This document shows positions 31,019-44,166 of a stretch of DNA of 64,000 nucleotides, one piece after another. The DNA is from Armillaria gallica (taxonomy: Eukaryota > Basidiomycota > Agaricomycetes > Agaricales > Physalacriaceae). Position numbers and translations under genes: made by a program. Location of the stretch: the NCBI GenBank assembly GCA_037576215.1, contig JBANDB010000013.1:1798001-1862000 (forward strand), given 5' to 3'. Under the pieces are notes generated by a model that saw only the letters and a program-made list of their open reading frames with translations, ran no database searches and was not told the DNA's origin. The stretch's first letter is position 1. Each line of letters begins with the position of its first letter.

Positions 31019-31418
31019 TGTTATGATTTTTTCTTTTCACACCTTATCTTATCTTATCTTTGGTGCTTATCTTATCTTGATCTTATCGTTAGGCACCTGG
31101 ACCGGTCACCACAACTATATTGAACGACTTTTGCATTGCACTGCGCCATGCTGCCAATGCTCAACTACCGCATGGACAGTTGTTATGTAATTCAGACTCA
31201 GACACTAGTATATAAGTAATGTAGCTCTCATCTTGTAACCCTAGCTTCGAGCTAAGTTTATACATACTGGACTTTACTCTTCTCTCACTTGCTGAGATGC
31301 TAAACGTTTACCATCTATTCTTGGATCTAAGACAACAATGTGATCCCTTGGGTCTTATCCAAATGTGAGATAGCCCTAGGTTTACGCTTGCTTGTCATTC
31401 CTGAGTCTGGGCCTAACA
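31019..31418 (+). repeat. Element D 3' LTR
   Basis: 400 bases, TGTTATGA...CCTAACA. It contains tandem GATA-like motifs (31044-31060), TATATAAG (31209-31216) and the self-primer AGCTTCGAGCTAA (31243-31255), 34 bases after the TATA start. A polypurine tract AACAAGGGGATAA precedes it. Confidence 0.9.
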
Positions 31419-31489
31419 TGTGCCCCCATACTTATTACACTTTGAACAACCAACAACAGCCACTAATCAACTATTATCATCTACCATCA

Positions 31490-32280
31490 TGTCTACCAAT
31501 ATGATATGCATGGACAGAGTGTACTGCATGTTGTGTGATGAGATCTTCTTCAATAAACGGCATGGAGCCAAGCACATCATGAACTCCAATGACCATCCTA
31601 AATGTTGGAGATGTGGCCATTGATTTTTGAATGGCCAAATTCTTCATTGTGTAAGTTTTGGCTACCTTCTTGCCATGATTGAAAAGTTGATGCTTTTATG
31701 CATTATTATTGTGTGCCATGTGACAGGCACTGCTGTACAGTAGCAGGCATCTGCATCCATATAGACCAAGTCCATAGCACTGACAATGACAATGATAGTG
31801 ATGGTGACTTCTCAGAAGAAGAGGATTATTGTGACCTTGAGGACAGTTGGGAAGATGAGAGGGGCAAAGAAGAGTATTGTGATGAAGTCTCCAAATCAGG
31901 AGATGAGCCCCTTGATACTTCACAGGAAGACAGCAACAAGTATGACTTTGAAGACCCGGAATATCTCAGATTGCCACCATCATTTGTGAGTAGTCTCCTC
32001 TCCTTGTTTGCCTCCTAACTCTTACAGCATTGCTTCCAGAATGATGTGGTGACCAATGACACAGAGGAGAGCAATGAAGATGATGTTGAAGAACTTCTCA
32101 TATCCTATATGTGAAAAAGAGCACATGACTCTCTGTATGACTCTATATGGACATATAGTGCATTCACATTGCACTAAAATATACAGAGGCATGTCCCATC
32201 TGCGACAAAAGAGCCACTGAGGATCAGCTCCAGAAGATATATCTCCCAGGAGTGACAAAATTAAATGGCTTGGTGGTATC
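31490..32280 (+). pseudogene. C2H2 zinc-finger gene relic
   Basis: The first frame (31490-31622) has a C-X2-C...H-X6-H finger beginning YCMLCDEIFF, a further CWRCGH, then a TGA. A GTAAGT donor follows at 31651. The next open part (31698-32018) carries HYYCVPCDR with C-X2-C-X12-H-X4-H spacing and a long acidic segment. A second putative intron (GTGAGT at about 31987 to CAG near 32025) leads to another acidic end and, further on, ACPICDK near 32200. Arrangement and wording fit basidiomycete multi-finger C2H2 genes of unknown function. Stops and CpG loss suggest a pseudogene. Exon borders are tentative. Confidence 0.45.
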
Positions 32281-32389
32281 ACACAAGGTTTTCAACTTAC
32301 AATTTCCTATGATACCCTATTACTTTCCTCTTCTTTGTACAACATGTATTCAACAAATTTAAATGAATAATCATGTTCGAGTGACCACA

Positions 32390-32505
32390 CTCCATCAGAT
32401 TTGCACTCAGCATGTGAACATGATTCTCAACCCCCAACATTTGGATGGAAGAATCTGTTATCATTCTTAGCATAGAATTACTAAGGCTATTGCTATACAG
32501 CATTG
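32390..32505 (-). pseudogene. Copied first exon of the PIG-A-like gene
   Basis: On the minus strand this reads the PIG-A N-terminal pattern GVENHVHMLSANL. It matches 53108-53250 at the nucleotide level, including non-coding bases on the upstream side. CpGs of the right copy are changed, for example GCGCTCAGC to GCACTCAGC. No other PIG-A exon follows here. The duplication is therefore small, or the rest has decayed beyond recognition. Confidence 0.7.
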
Positions 32506-32639
32506 ATGAGCCTCCAGGCTCTGTGCACTCTGAAATCGTGGACACCACTTACAATTTATCACCTATCTCCCTTATGCGACCTTTTACTAAACTAAACATT
32601 GCAAGTCCAGCACAGGTCGAATCATATTAAATCTCCCAC

Positions 32640-35010
32640 TCCACATGAACTTTCACTTTGATATCCATGAATCATTGTGCCTCAAGGCACATTGATTGCC
32701 AATCCTTCTGCAGTAAATCAAAAACATGTCATTATTCTAGGCCTTTGCACGTGGACAGAGCCATACGGTCATGAGGTTTAACTATGCGTAGGCTATGCAT
32801 AGCTATGGATTTGCAAGGAACTATATGGATATGCCTCTACGGCTTAGAAATATAGCAGGGATTAGTGAGCTATTAACTATGAATGAGTAAGTAGTAAGTA
32901 GATTAGTAAACCTTCTGAAACTCTATTAGGCTACACAAACTTTTAATAAGCATGCACAGTAGAGTAGCACATAGTATAGTGAACTATGGTTACAAATAGT
33001 TTGCTACGCTCACAAATCAGGTGCTGCAGTTATCAAGCCAAGGTAAAAGTTTGCTTACTTAGCAGGTACAGTTCTGTAGTATAAAAGATAATGGCCTGTA
33101 GATAGAAAATAATAACAATCCCCTAGAAGATACATACACCACACATATCACCCAGTACATGTGAATTAAAGTTAATATCTCTATGTTCTTGAGAGATACA
33201 ACACTTTGCAAACTTTCTAAAGGCTTGCTACTTACCAAGTGTTAAATAACTTGATTCATGTCCTCTCGTCCAAAACACAAGCAAGGATATTTTAAAAAGA
33301 CCACCTTGTTTGTCATTCTCGTCTCATAAATTTGCATACCTGAAGACTTCAAAAGAGTAATCCATAGCTAGGATTCCAAACTTAAGTCTCTAACACCAAC
33401 AGCATACTGTTCCTATAAAGTTAGAAATGATACTAATTCAAAGTTTCTTTAGTTAAGCCAGCTCCATCTCTGCATTTTTTAGAAAGTATGTGAATATAGG
33501 AAAATATATTCTACTGGAACCATAGCCAGGATTCTGACACCACATAGTTGGCTCCGCATCTAGATCACCCCCACTCAGCATACATCTGCATTTACACCTC
33601 TCTTCCCTTTCAGAAAAGTTCACATACATACCTTGAGACTCTGAACAGCCTTCAGAGAATCATAACAAAGTGTAGCAATACTTTACTACACCACCAGGAA
33701 GCTATAGTCACCACACAGAGATGCAAGACTAGACTCGCTAGAACCTGCCTTCAGATTCTGTGTTTGGTTACACTAGCCATCACAGGTCTTGTGTTTTCTG
33801 CCTGCAGGAGTCACTAGGTTCATCAGCGCATAGGATTTCAGAGCCCTAAGGTACCACCACACACCAGGGGTCAAGACATTGAAGATGGTGACCTCAGTTG
33901 TACTTCTCTACATGGCCTGACAAAGACTGGAATGCAGTTGTCTATGCTGCCAGACTGTTCACACTAAAATCCTCCAACTGTTTGATATCTTTGTTATCCA
34001 AGGAAAGTATGGCATCTTCCGCACAAAGCAGACTTTTTGCAATTAGCAATGTTGCCAAGCTGCAACCATATTTACCATTGGGCAACCAGCACAGTGAATT
34101 TCCCAATCTTGACCAGTTAAAATATTCAGTTCAATCTCTTCAAGACAAGGTAGAAACACATCCTCTTCCATGAGTTGAACAATGAGCTTCTGTACAACTG
34201 CATCATTCCTCTAAGATCTGCCAGTCTTTGATTGGAATGAGATGAGCACAGGTGCCAATTGAAGAATGGAAAGAAGATGGTGATCAAGGTGGTCAATGGA
34301 CATATCTAGGTGACTAAGAGTGAAGCAATGTGATTCAACAAGAACAAAAAGGATGAAAGATATGTGCTGGTATTGATAGAGGAATGAGCAAGACATTGTA
34401 AGATAATTGTGCAACATCCTGTGCAGCAATAGACCTAGGAGTCATCAATGTAGCTGAAGAAAAGTGAATATACAACAATGCAATAGAATCAAAGGTGGAC
34501 ACAAAAGTGACAATAGGCATAGAGAATGTCTAAAAAACAGGTCAGGAAAGAAGTGAAGGGTGCTAGTGATGGATTATCTTTTCAAGATCTTGTGCATACA
34601 TCCACTGTCTTAGAATGATGCCAGCAAAAGCATTGTAGTACCACCCTTCAAATTTGGGTACATTCATAGTCCTATTTTGCTCACTAGCCTCAAATATTGC
34701 CTTCTCCTACTACCACCACCAACATTGCTGTCCTCAACAATGAGCCACTAGCTAACCCTCATTCAACCTCTGAAATCCACTTCCAGCAGCCTCTCAACAT
34801 TGTCTATACCCTACAATTTGTGACTCCCTCCCTCCTCTTATCTAATAATAGCACCTCCCTTCCCTATGAGTCAGCCCCTCCCCCCTGCATCCTCCCTCCT
34901 ATCTAATAATAGCAGTGCCCTCCAGCCTGACCCTCCATCCATCTGGATGCCTCCACTCCCCACATGCCAATGACCATCCCCTCCCTGTGACCAAGTCTCT
35001 GTTGCTAGCT
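32640..35010. other. CpG-poor DNA, no gene seen
   Basis: Only short frames. 33898-34173 stays open for 91 codons but resembles nothing known to me. Around 34845-34915 a TCTAATAATAGCA block is duplicated. Confidence 0.45.
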
Positions 35011-35016
35011 GCTCCT

Positions 35017-35552
35017 TTCTTGACTTTGGTGCATGCTGGAAGGCCCATTAGCTTCAGTGCTATGCATTGAATGGGCTGCTTACCTCAAGCTTGATGTCAA
35101 ATAGTTGGTCATCATTGTATGGGATTGGTGACTGCATAAGCAAGGGTGCAGCTGCTGTTTGCTACATATGTGGCTAGTTCCTTGCTGTTGTGATTCTGCT
35201 AGAAAGCTCTAGAAGGAGTAATTCAGCATCATGCCAAGAGTTGCTGAGTAAGCACAAGAGGCAAGGAACATTGTAGTACATTCTAGATATAATTGCAAGT
35301 AGTATAAATATAAGCTCTGTAGTAGCAGTACAATACAAGTTCATTTACATCTGGTTTTACCAGCCTAGAGTCTACCCTGTGCAACACCTAGGATTTCAAC
35401 ATTTGCCTTTGGTACATACTGAAACAATCATTAGCTTTAGTGTTGTGTATCAAACAGGAAGCTTATCCCAAGCTTGATATCAAATATTTGGTCATCCTTG
35501 TACAGGATCAGCAACCATGTAAACCAGAGTGCAGTGTCAAAACTTTGAGGGG
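35017..35552. repeat. Imperfect direct repeats (35017-35153 and 35399-35552)
   Basis: Both copies contain CAAGCTTGATRTCAAATA and TTGGTCATC in the same order, with many transitions between them. TATAAATATA near 35300 lies between them. They could be remnants of LTRs or of an older tandem array. Confidence 0.5.
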
Positions 35553-35654
35553 CAGGTATGCCAGTGATTGTAGAGATCAGTTGCAGATGTCTGAGTGCAT
35601 GTGAATTGGAGTCAAGGAGAAGTACTCACCATCTCCTGCCCATGCCCTCTCTCT

Positions 35655-36200
35655 GAGACTCTCTCTCACATATTCCCTCCATCTCATCCCATCCAGCAGC
35701 AACCATCTGTGCATACTCACCTAGTCTCATCTCAGCCCAGATTCCAAGTCTTTAGCTTGGTGTACAGTCAAGAAGACGTAAATGCAGTCAGGTACATGAT
35801 GTGCACAATTGGTATTGGATCTTGGGTGATTGTTAGCAAGAATAGTGACATTGTGAAGATCATATACATATCAACTAATGATGTGAATGAATGGGCTTGT
35901 GTTCAAGGCAGCTCTCTCTCTCTCTCTCTCTCTTGCACATGTATTCCCTCCACCACATTCTGTATTTTCCATCCAGTGGCAACCATCCATGCTTGCCGGT
36001 GAGATGACAATATGCAGTCTCTGCATAGAGTACCAGTTTTCAGCTTGGTGTATGGTCAAGAAAATGTTGATGTGTCAGGTTCATGGCATGCAGAGTTGGT
36101 GTTTGAGCTGGGGTGACTGTCAGAAAGTACAGTGGGATTAACAATATTGTGTACATACTGATACACAATGTGAATGAGTGGACTGGTGTCAGAGGTGGAC
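35655..36200. repeat. Two tandem units of about 270 bases with a CT tract
   Basis: Unit 1 (about 35655-35911) and unit 2 (about 35912-36200) share in order a CT tract, TATTCCCTCCA, GCAACCATC, AGCTTGGTGTA.GGTCAAGAA and AATGTGAATGA. The CT microsatellite is at 35912-35933. No coding role is apparent. Confidence 0.6.
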
Positions 36201-36362
36201 AATTGTTTGAGGCTCATTGAATCAACAAGCATCTAAGAAAGAGGAGGAAAATGTCAGCTAGGGCAGGTATATAAAGCCTTACACATACATTGATTAATAG
36301 ATAGAATAAATTTGGGCTATACTTTGATGGTCCTCATCAGTAAGGTATTAAAAGACTGTTGA

Positions 36363-37192
36363 AAGGTGCTGAGCACCTATATAGATTCTACATGCCTATA
36401 TACACAACACTACACAAACACTCAGTAATTGCAGTTCAAAGAGAGGTATGTTATACCAGGTTACAACACTTTATACTATAGTTTAATAGTTCCAGGTGCG
36501 ATGAATATGATTTGTATAAAGAATATATTGTGGTTTCCATTCTAAGTTTGACATGTTACTGAACACAAACTTAAACTGACACAGAATAGCTGCCTGGTGC
36601 AGGTTCAATACTGATATTTTGCACCTGGTTGTGACTTAAAACACTCTAACTGGTTCTGAACTGTTTCTAGGGTCTGACTTTCTATTTCTAGCTTAATACT
36701 ATTTGCTTGCTTGTTGGTTTTTGCATATATGGAGTGACCAGGTCACAAAATTTCTATTCCAGATGAGTCTATGACTCGAAGCTCTTAACCAATTAAACCT
36801 GTATTATTCATCTAGTAGCATTCCAGGGAGTCAGAAACCTGATTCCCCACTAGATACATGAACTGTATTTATACTGTCCTACTGATACATTATTTGCCAA
36901 TCTTTTTACTACTGAATAATATGCTTGCTGACCCAGCCTGGTTAGGATAAACTCTCTACCTGGCAGATATTATCTCATTTATGGCTACCAGGTCAATCAA
37001 TCGTACTAGATCACCACCAGGTGATCAGATAACTTCCACCAGGATGCTGGGAGATTATGTCATGTGAGGCACAGCCTGGACTCTTGGACTACTAGGTAGA
37101 ACACCCAATCTTCTATCCAAGTGTTAGAATTGCTCATTTCGAAGTTACCAGGTGAGACTTTTTGCTTTACAATGTGTTACTTTCTTTCTGTG
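36363..37192 (-). repeat. LTR-like dispersed repeat, copy 2
   Basis: Reverse-complement partner of 1-862. The TATAAATA box and the GGTAACTTCGAA block are conserved. Flanks differ from copy 1 beyond both ends, so it is a true dispersed copy. I could not confirm a target duplication. 37193-37731 holds no recognised gene. Confidence 0.6.
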
Positions 37193-37731
37193 TTTTACTT
37201 GTTGATACAATGTAGTCTGAGTATATTGACTTAAAATGTTAATTTACATGTATTTTTAAGGGTGTGTGCCCAGCTGGCATATCACTGTGCAGGAAACACA
37301 TACCTCAATAACATTGATGACACATCACCATTATCGTTATCCAGTTGAAGGGCAGCTAAGCTGTAGTCAAGCAGTGAGAAAATGAATTGAAGCACAAAAA
37401 AAACAAGCTCATCATTGAGTTTGATGATGAAACACCAACCAACATGGCGGTCAACAACAGGAAAAAATACTTGGCTATTGGAATCTGCCTAACCTGGCAC
37501 AGGGTTCAAGTCACAAGACCACAATGTATCAATAAACGTGAGGTGGGAAACTTGTCAATGGCCACATACAATGACTGCCATAGTGAGCTCAATATAAATG
37601 GAAGCATTAGACATAGTGAGATGAGGTGTGAAGGGAGAAAGAAGGATACAGAGAAGAGGAGAATAAGAATAGAAGTACTAGTTTCATCAACATTGTGTAT
37701 TCTCAGTGTTATACATGTTTCTGGGGATATA

Positions 37732-38062
37732 TGTTATGACCGGACTCGGGAATAACAGACTAAGGCATCTAACGCTTACTACCTCTCACTTTGGGTAGGG
37801 CGATAGAACCGTGGTGTCTATTACAGCGACTCGGATAACGAGCAAACTCTCAGCACGCGATAAGAGTGAAGTCCGGGGTAGGATTAAACTTAGCTCGAAG
37901 CTAGGGTACATGGCTGAGAGCTGTGCTACTTATATACGATGGTTGGGGATCTAAAATAAGACTGTCCTGCGGGTTCTCGAGAAGTTCTGGGGTTGCAATG
38001 TTGGGGTTTCGTGCCAAGGTGCCGGATAAGATAAGATAAGGAAAAATGGAAAAATCATAACA
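37732..38062 (-). repeat. Element C 3' LTR
   Basis: 331 bases. Self-primer 13-mer at 37890-37902 and TATATAAG at 37929-37936 (minus strand). The polypurine tract (minus AAGGAGGGGGTGA) is at 38063-38075. Confidence 0.95.
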
Positions 38063-38065
38063 TCA

Positions 38066-41000
38066 CCCCCTCCTTAAGGCAGGCGTCCCGACTGCTTGTA
38101 TGGCTCCACGTCGGGTTTCGAAATTGGCAACCGCTTCTTGTGCATGCTCCATGTCTTCTTCCCTGACCCAGGAATTGTGCTCTCGTGTCCATCCCTTCCA
38201 CTTGACGAAATAGTCGTGAGTCGTGCGTGACTTTTGTCCTCTCCGTCCACGGATCTGACGTGGTCAGATGTCTAGCACTTCTTCGACTTCATATTCTTCC
38301 TCATCTTTGATGAGGTCTGGCGGTGGTGGAGGTGGTTGTTCCTGATTGGGAAACCCTGGCGGTGTGTATGGGGTCAGGAGTTTCTCGTTGAAGCGTGGGT
38401 GTATCTTCCAATGGGGTGGCAGCTTCAGCTTATAAGCGCTTGCACCCGCCTTCTCGGTAATCAGAAATGGGCCGACGCGCTTGTTGTCCAACTTCTTTTT
38501 TGGCCTGGGTAGGTGTAAGTTTGCCGCATCGAGCCATACGCGATCGCCAATGGAGTACGGTTGCATGGCACGTTTCCCTTTATCATACTGGCTTTTCATC
38601 TTTTCGACGGCCTCCTGGAGGGCCTTTTGCGTCTCTGCGTGGATCTCTGTCATCCTTTTTGCGAAGTCTTCTGCTGCAGGGTTTGCAAACAGAGTGGAGC
38701 GGTGAGAGTCAGGCAAGACTCGAGGGTTACGGCCATAAAGTACCATGAATGGGCTCTTCCCTGTTGCGCTATGTACCCGGTTGTTGTGGGCGAATTCGGC
38801 TAGTGGTAGCCAATCGCTCCAGTCTGTTTGCCGGTGATTAACGAAGATTCGGAGGTACTTGATGATTTCCTGATTAACCCGTTCTGTCTGTCCATCTGTC
38901 TGTGGGTGGAACGTGGTTGACGCGTTGGGCGTGATGTCGAGGAGTCGATATAGTTCTTTCATGAATTTTGATACGAATTGGGGTCCCCGATCTGAAATGA
39001 TGACTTGGGGCATTCCATGACGCGCGTATACGTGATCGCACAGGAGTCGAGCCCATCCTTCGGCTGAGAGCTCCGTATTACAAGCGATGGGGATAATTGC
39101 CTTCGAGAATCTATCAACCACTACAAGCATTGCGTCGTGGCCGTTGGATTCGGGAAGGCCCGTGACCATGTCAACGGATATGTGCGTCCATGGTCCGACT
39201 GGAACTTTGTTCGGGTGTAGCGGCGCGGCCTTCGCATGGGTATCCGCTTTCGTTCGCTGACACATTTCGCAGCCCTTCACATAGGCCTCCACATCCTTTC
39301 TCAGTTTCGGCCACCAGTAATCGCGGAGTACAAGCTCCTTCGTTTTTTCGATCCCTGGATGACTGGCCGTGATGTGGTCGTGATATTGGGAAATGATATG
39401 GCCTCTCAATGCTTTCTGGTGAGGTACATAGATCCTCCCGTCATAATAGAGGAGGCTGCCTCAGCGGGATATCCCTCATTCATGAGTTAGTGACGTAGCA
39501 ATGCCTTCGTCCCAAAGCTCTTCCCGTCGCGTCGCTTCTTCAACTGTTTGTTGCGTTTCCGTCGAGGTGGGCATGATGAGGGCTCTAAAGTGTGCGGCCT
39601 CAAGAATGACTATGTCGTCGTTGTCGCCCACCCCTTGGTCGTGGTCGCTCCGTCGGGAGAGTAGGTCGGCTTTTACGTTCTGGGCACCCGGTTTGTGAAA
39701 GAGTTTGAAATGATACTCGGCGAGCTCTGTGACCCAGCACGCCTGCTGTCGGTTCAGCTTCTGGGGAAGTCGGAAGTACTGGAGGTTCTGATGATCCGTC
39801 CAGATTTCTATGTCGTGTTTAGCGCCCATGAGGTAGTGGCGCCATTCAGAGAGTGCTAGCATGATCGCCAGCAATTCCTTGTCGTATATTTCGTAGTTCC
39901 ATTCCGTGGCGCTGAGCAATTTCGACATGAAGGCTACTGGTCGCCATACTCCGTCCTGTCATTGGCTAAGGACCGCACTGACCGCCCCTTCGCTGGCATC
40001 GGCCTCGACTCGGAAGGGGTCATCGTCATTCGGGATGGCCAGAATCACGTCTTCGGCCATCCTCCGCTTCAGTTCATCAAATGCCTTTTGCTGTTCTGCA
40101 CCCCATCTCCACTCAGCATTGCCGGTGAGCTGAGTGAGCGGGCATACGACTTTAGAGTACATTTTGATGAACTTCCTATAGAAGTTCGTAAAACCGAGGA
40201 ACGATTGTAGTTCCTTCTTTTTCCTGGGCGCAGGCCATTCGGCAATCCCAGCAACTTTGACCGGGTCCATTCGGATGGAGTTTTCACTAATGATAACCCC
40301 CAGATACTCTGTTTCGAGTACCTCGAATTCGCATTTTTCGGCCTTGAGAAAGAGCTTGTTCTCGCGTAGGCATTGTAGAACGCGCCGCACGATCTGCCGG
40401 TGCTCTCCCAGCTCCTTAGAGAAGATAAGGATATCGTTGAGGTAGATGGTGACCTTGCCCTCAGCGATCAGGTCTTTAAAAATATCGTTCATCATCCACT
40501 GGAACGTGGCGGGCGAATTAGTGAGACCAAAGAACATGATGGTTGGCTCAAAGAGCCCACAATTCGTGCGGAAGGCGGCCTTCTCTTCGTCGCCTTCCTT
40601 GATTCGGACATTGTTATATCCCCAACGAACGTCAAGTTTCGTGAAGTATTTAGCGCCGCACAGTTTATCGATGAGCTCAGAAATGAGAGGAAGGGGATAT
40701 CGGTTCTTGATGGTCATCTCGTTGAGTTTTCGATAGTCTTGTACGGGTCGTAATGTGCCGTCCTTTTTCTTCACAAAGAAGAAAGGGGAGGCGAAGGGCG
40801 ACTTGGACAGATGGATACGTCCGGACTCCAAATTCTCGTCGAGGAACTTGTCGAGTTGCTCCTGCTCATTTCAGTTCAGGGGATATACCTTACAGTCCAA
40901 GGTCGACTTCGCATTTGGGACGAGCTCAATGGCGTGGTCCCACGGTTTTTGCTCAGGTAATTCATCGAAGTTCTCTTTGGCAAACAGGTCGCGATAGGAT

Positions 41001-42760
41001 CGGTAGTGCTCGGGTATGAGCTCTTCGAAGGTTTGCCTGGGCTTGTCGAGGTTAGCCTTGGCAGTGAGGTCATTGGCATGGTGCATGGCTCGGATGATGA
41101 GCTCCTCCTCCATTTGTACGGCGAGAATGGTGTCACCTTCTTCAAGCTCCTCATCCCATCGGTCGTCGGGGTCGGCATCAGGAAGTTCGAGGTGATTCTT
41201 TACGCACTGACAGCGTCTAAAAATCACGCTCCCGGTCCTCCAGTTGATTGCAGGATTGTGGCGTTTGAGCCAGTCATGGCCGAGGTATATATCCCTCTTT
41301 CCGAGGTTGGTTACGGCCAAATCAATTCGTTCGCGGTGGTCTCCGATTGTGAGGCATAGTTCTACAAATTCGGTCATGTCCCCGTCTGCGTTTCGGGATC
41401 CATCCGCGTTATAGACTGGGATTGGTACCCGAACCTTCCTGGTGTCTAATCCATGTTCTTGGACATATGCACGGTTAATTGCACTTCCGGTACATCCGCT
41501 GTCAACCAATGCCCTTGTGGCGAGGGTCTTTCATCCCGTGCAAGGCTCTATCATCACAGGGATCATCAAGTCGCTGGTTTCCCCTCATATGTAGTGGATG
41601 GGCTCTTGTAACTTGTACATACGTTCCTGTGCTAGTTCCCACTCGTCAGTCCGGAGTTGGTTTAGCACTTCCTGGGTTAGTTCACGGATTCGCTCGTGGT
41701 GGACCCAAGAGCAAAGTCGCGAACGGGCTCCAGTATCTGTGAGTGCTTCCCGCACGTATCGTAGCGTCCAATCGACGCCGAGCGGTTTGACCCATCCCGT
41801 AGGTCCCTTATTTGTCATTTCGGGGGTTCTGGCCTTTGTCGGGGTGGGCAAGGGGATGGCAGGAGGGCCAACTGGACTTCCTTTCGCCTTCCATTGCCGA
41901 TAGGAGGTGTCGTCCTCTTCGTCGGGAACCTCTTCGAGTTCTACCGAATGCCCCCTCTTTACTGCCTGGGTGCTAGCGGATTCCCCCTTTTCATCGGCCG
42001 CGCAGTGTCCCTTTGGGTCTATTCCCATGGGGTCGTGTCTTGATCTGTCGCGGACGAGGTGGGAGTTATGTACCCCAGGGGTGGTGCGTGGTCCTTGAGC
42101 ACTGGTCCTGACTTTAGCTCTTGTGTCGGTGTTACCCGCTACCCCTGGCTCGTCAGAGCACTTGGGGCTCAACGGCCCCTCGTCTTTTCCTGTAAATGAT
42201 ACGGGCTGTTGCCCTGCACAGCCTACCCTCGAGGAAGGAGGCGGCACGATGTTGCCTGCTCTCCCCTGGTTTCTGTCCCAGGGGTTCACTTCGTTCGAGG
42301 TTCGGGTTGCTTTACCAGAGACAAGAGAAACCCCCGTCTCTGCCCCATCCGATCGAGGGACATCGCGAGCGTCACGATGTTGCTGGGGCCTCGTCGTTAT
42401 GACAGGTATCGTTGTGGTGGACGATTTTTCGTTCGATCCGTTCGCCCGCAATGGGTTACTTGGCGAACGCTTAGCCGGTTTAGGTAACCTGGGGACGGCG
42501 GCCCCAGCGTCTAGATCGGAGTCGTTAGTAAGTTCCGTGAGTAGTTTATATCAGTTGGTTGATTCTGTAGCTGGGCGCGAGGAGGAAGTGAAAAAGTATT
42601 GGCTCGTAGGCCGTATATTGTCCGTGTCTTTCGAAGTCACGTAAGTAGATACCGCCCCCTTACTTGGGGAGCGAGGTATAGCCGAATGCATCATAGGTAA
42701 ATCGTCAATACTCGTTGTAGTAGTACAAGATGAAAAAGTCAGGTGCGCACCAGGGAGAGC
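38066..42760 (-). pseudogene. pol: Element C pol with multiple stops
   Basis: The N-terminal linker (42760-41585) is followed by protease VDSGCTGS (about 41505), RT with IYLNDILIF near 40440, RNase H, zinc region, integrase D (VDMVTGLP), D (SDRGPQF) and E (DGQTERVN), and a chromodomain (YFVKWKGWTREHNSW) ending near the polypurine tract. Note YLND instead of the catalytic YLDD. In-frame TGA codons occur near 42551, 41583, 41533, 40869, 39957, 39474, 39442 and 38262. At four of these element B has CGA, at one CGG and at one TGG. The linker and protease-RT are in one frame here, whereas element B shows a frame change in the linker. Confidence 0.9.
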
Positions 42761-42795
42761 TTTGGTTGTCAAGGGCGAATCGGAACCCCGACAAC

Positions 42796-44165
42796 CTACC
42801 CTTTTACTTCTTCGACGTTCGTTGTTTTGGGGAGTGGCTCCAGTGCTGCTTCGACAGCGCGCACCTCTCGTTTTTCTCCCTTGTGTGGGCAATCCTTGCT
42901 CAGATGCCCCCTCTCGTCACACCGGAAGCACTTCCCCTCTCGACGCTGTCTTGCTTTCTTAGCGTCGATGTCCATGGCCTGTCCCTGGCCCCCGTAGTTG
43001 GTCACCGAGACGGGTACCCATCGCCCCCCACTGTCTCGTGGCGGAATCTCGGTTGCTGGTCGCTTGGCGGCGGTATCCATAGAAGACTTCTTGGGAGGAG
43101 TCGGGATTTTGGGGGCGTCTTTGGGTTTCTTGTCGGGATATCGGTCGATCCCCTGGGTCTGTTCGAAGACCTTCTGCTTCTGTCGTTCCTCGTACATCTG
43201 TTCGATCCACTGCTTCCAGTCGGTATAAGTGTGAGGAATCCCGAATCCAATATTGGCGATGGCCACGCCATAACTCGGTGGTATCCCTTTTTGCACCGCG
43301 TTGACTAGGACCCCCCTCTCTGTCTGGTCAGCGAGTCAATTGGCCAGTTTGGCCTCACGTTCCATTCTTCTAAAGAATACGTGGGCCGGGTCACCACCCA
43401 TCTTGATTTCGCCCATCTTTTCTCGTGGACCAGCTTGATGGTGGGGTCACGAAACTCCTTGCGGAAGTCGTGCACGAAGTCTTCCCACAGGGGGTAACGG
43501 TATCACGGTCCCGCGTCATAATCGGCTTCTTCTTCAGGGGTCGCTGGGAGTGGCGGCTCGGGGGGTATGTACCAGTAGTCGTCGCGGAGGTGGACCCACC
43601 ATGCTTCCGCATCTCCTTCCAAGAGGGAGGTGGCGAATCCTACCATCAGAGAGGATACTCCCTGGTAGTAGTATCGGAATGTCTCGAAGTACTGGGTGCA
43701 GTCCCCGAGGAAGTGTTTGATGTCGTCATGGGCCCCAGCAAAGGGGGTCGGGAGTTTTCGAAGCACGGGTTTTACCCCGAGGATGGCAGGAGGGTGGTCG
43801 GGGTTCCAAGCCCCCATTGGTCCCTGAGTCGGGGGGCTGAAGTCGGGCGGTCGAGGGACCAAGAATTGATCCCTATCAGGGCCCGGCAATGGGGCCCTCC
43901 TGTGTCCTCCCTGTCCGGCTTGTCTGGCGGCCGCCAGGTCTTCTTGTAATTGGGTATTCTGATCTCGTAGCAGCGCGTATTGCTGCTCTATACGCGCTAG
44001 TCTCTCTGCGTCCGTCTCGGCGCCTCCCGGTCTGGGTGGTGCCCCTATATCCATATCTCCGGCATTGCCATCATTATTATCCCCACCTGCTACCAGGCGG
44101 CTGGTGCCTCTGCCGTGATACTCTCCTCTCCTCCTCCAATCCCTGACCACCCTTGAGGGAGGGGA
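42796..44165 (-). pseudogene. gag: Element C Gag with stops
   Basis: The likely start is MDIGAPP near 44060, after an N-terminal Arg-rich stretch. A coiled coil (ERLARIEQQYALLRDQN), a capsid-like part (FLGDCTQYFETFRYYYQGVSSLMVGF) and a zinc knuckle CFRCDERGHLSKDC follow. TGA interrupts near 43503 (GP-stop-YRY; element B has arginine) and again near 43333. Order and motif spacing match element B Gag. Confidence 0.85.
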
Positions 44166-44166
44166 A

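Larger units (their letters stand above)
28936..31418 (+). mobile_element. Gypsy element D, 5' truncated
   Basis: It starts abruptly within RNase H and runs through integrase and chromodomain to a 3' LTR (31019-31418). The 5' LTR, gag, protease and RT are absent here. The protein is closely related to element B in sequence, and so are the LTR signals. Confidence 0.85.

Noticed and set aside
37387..37755. 122-codon ORF next to element C
   Set aside because: It runs into the LTR, has no recognisable domain and lies in AT-rich, CpG-poor DNA. Probably chance.
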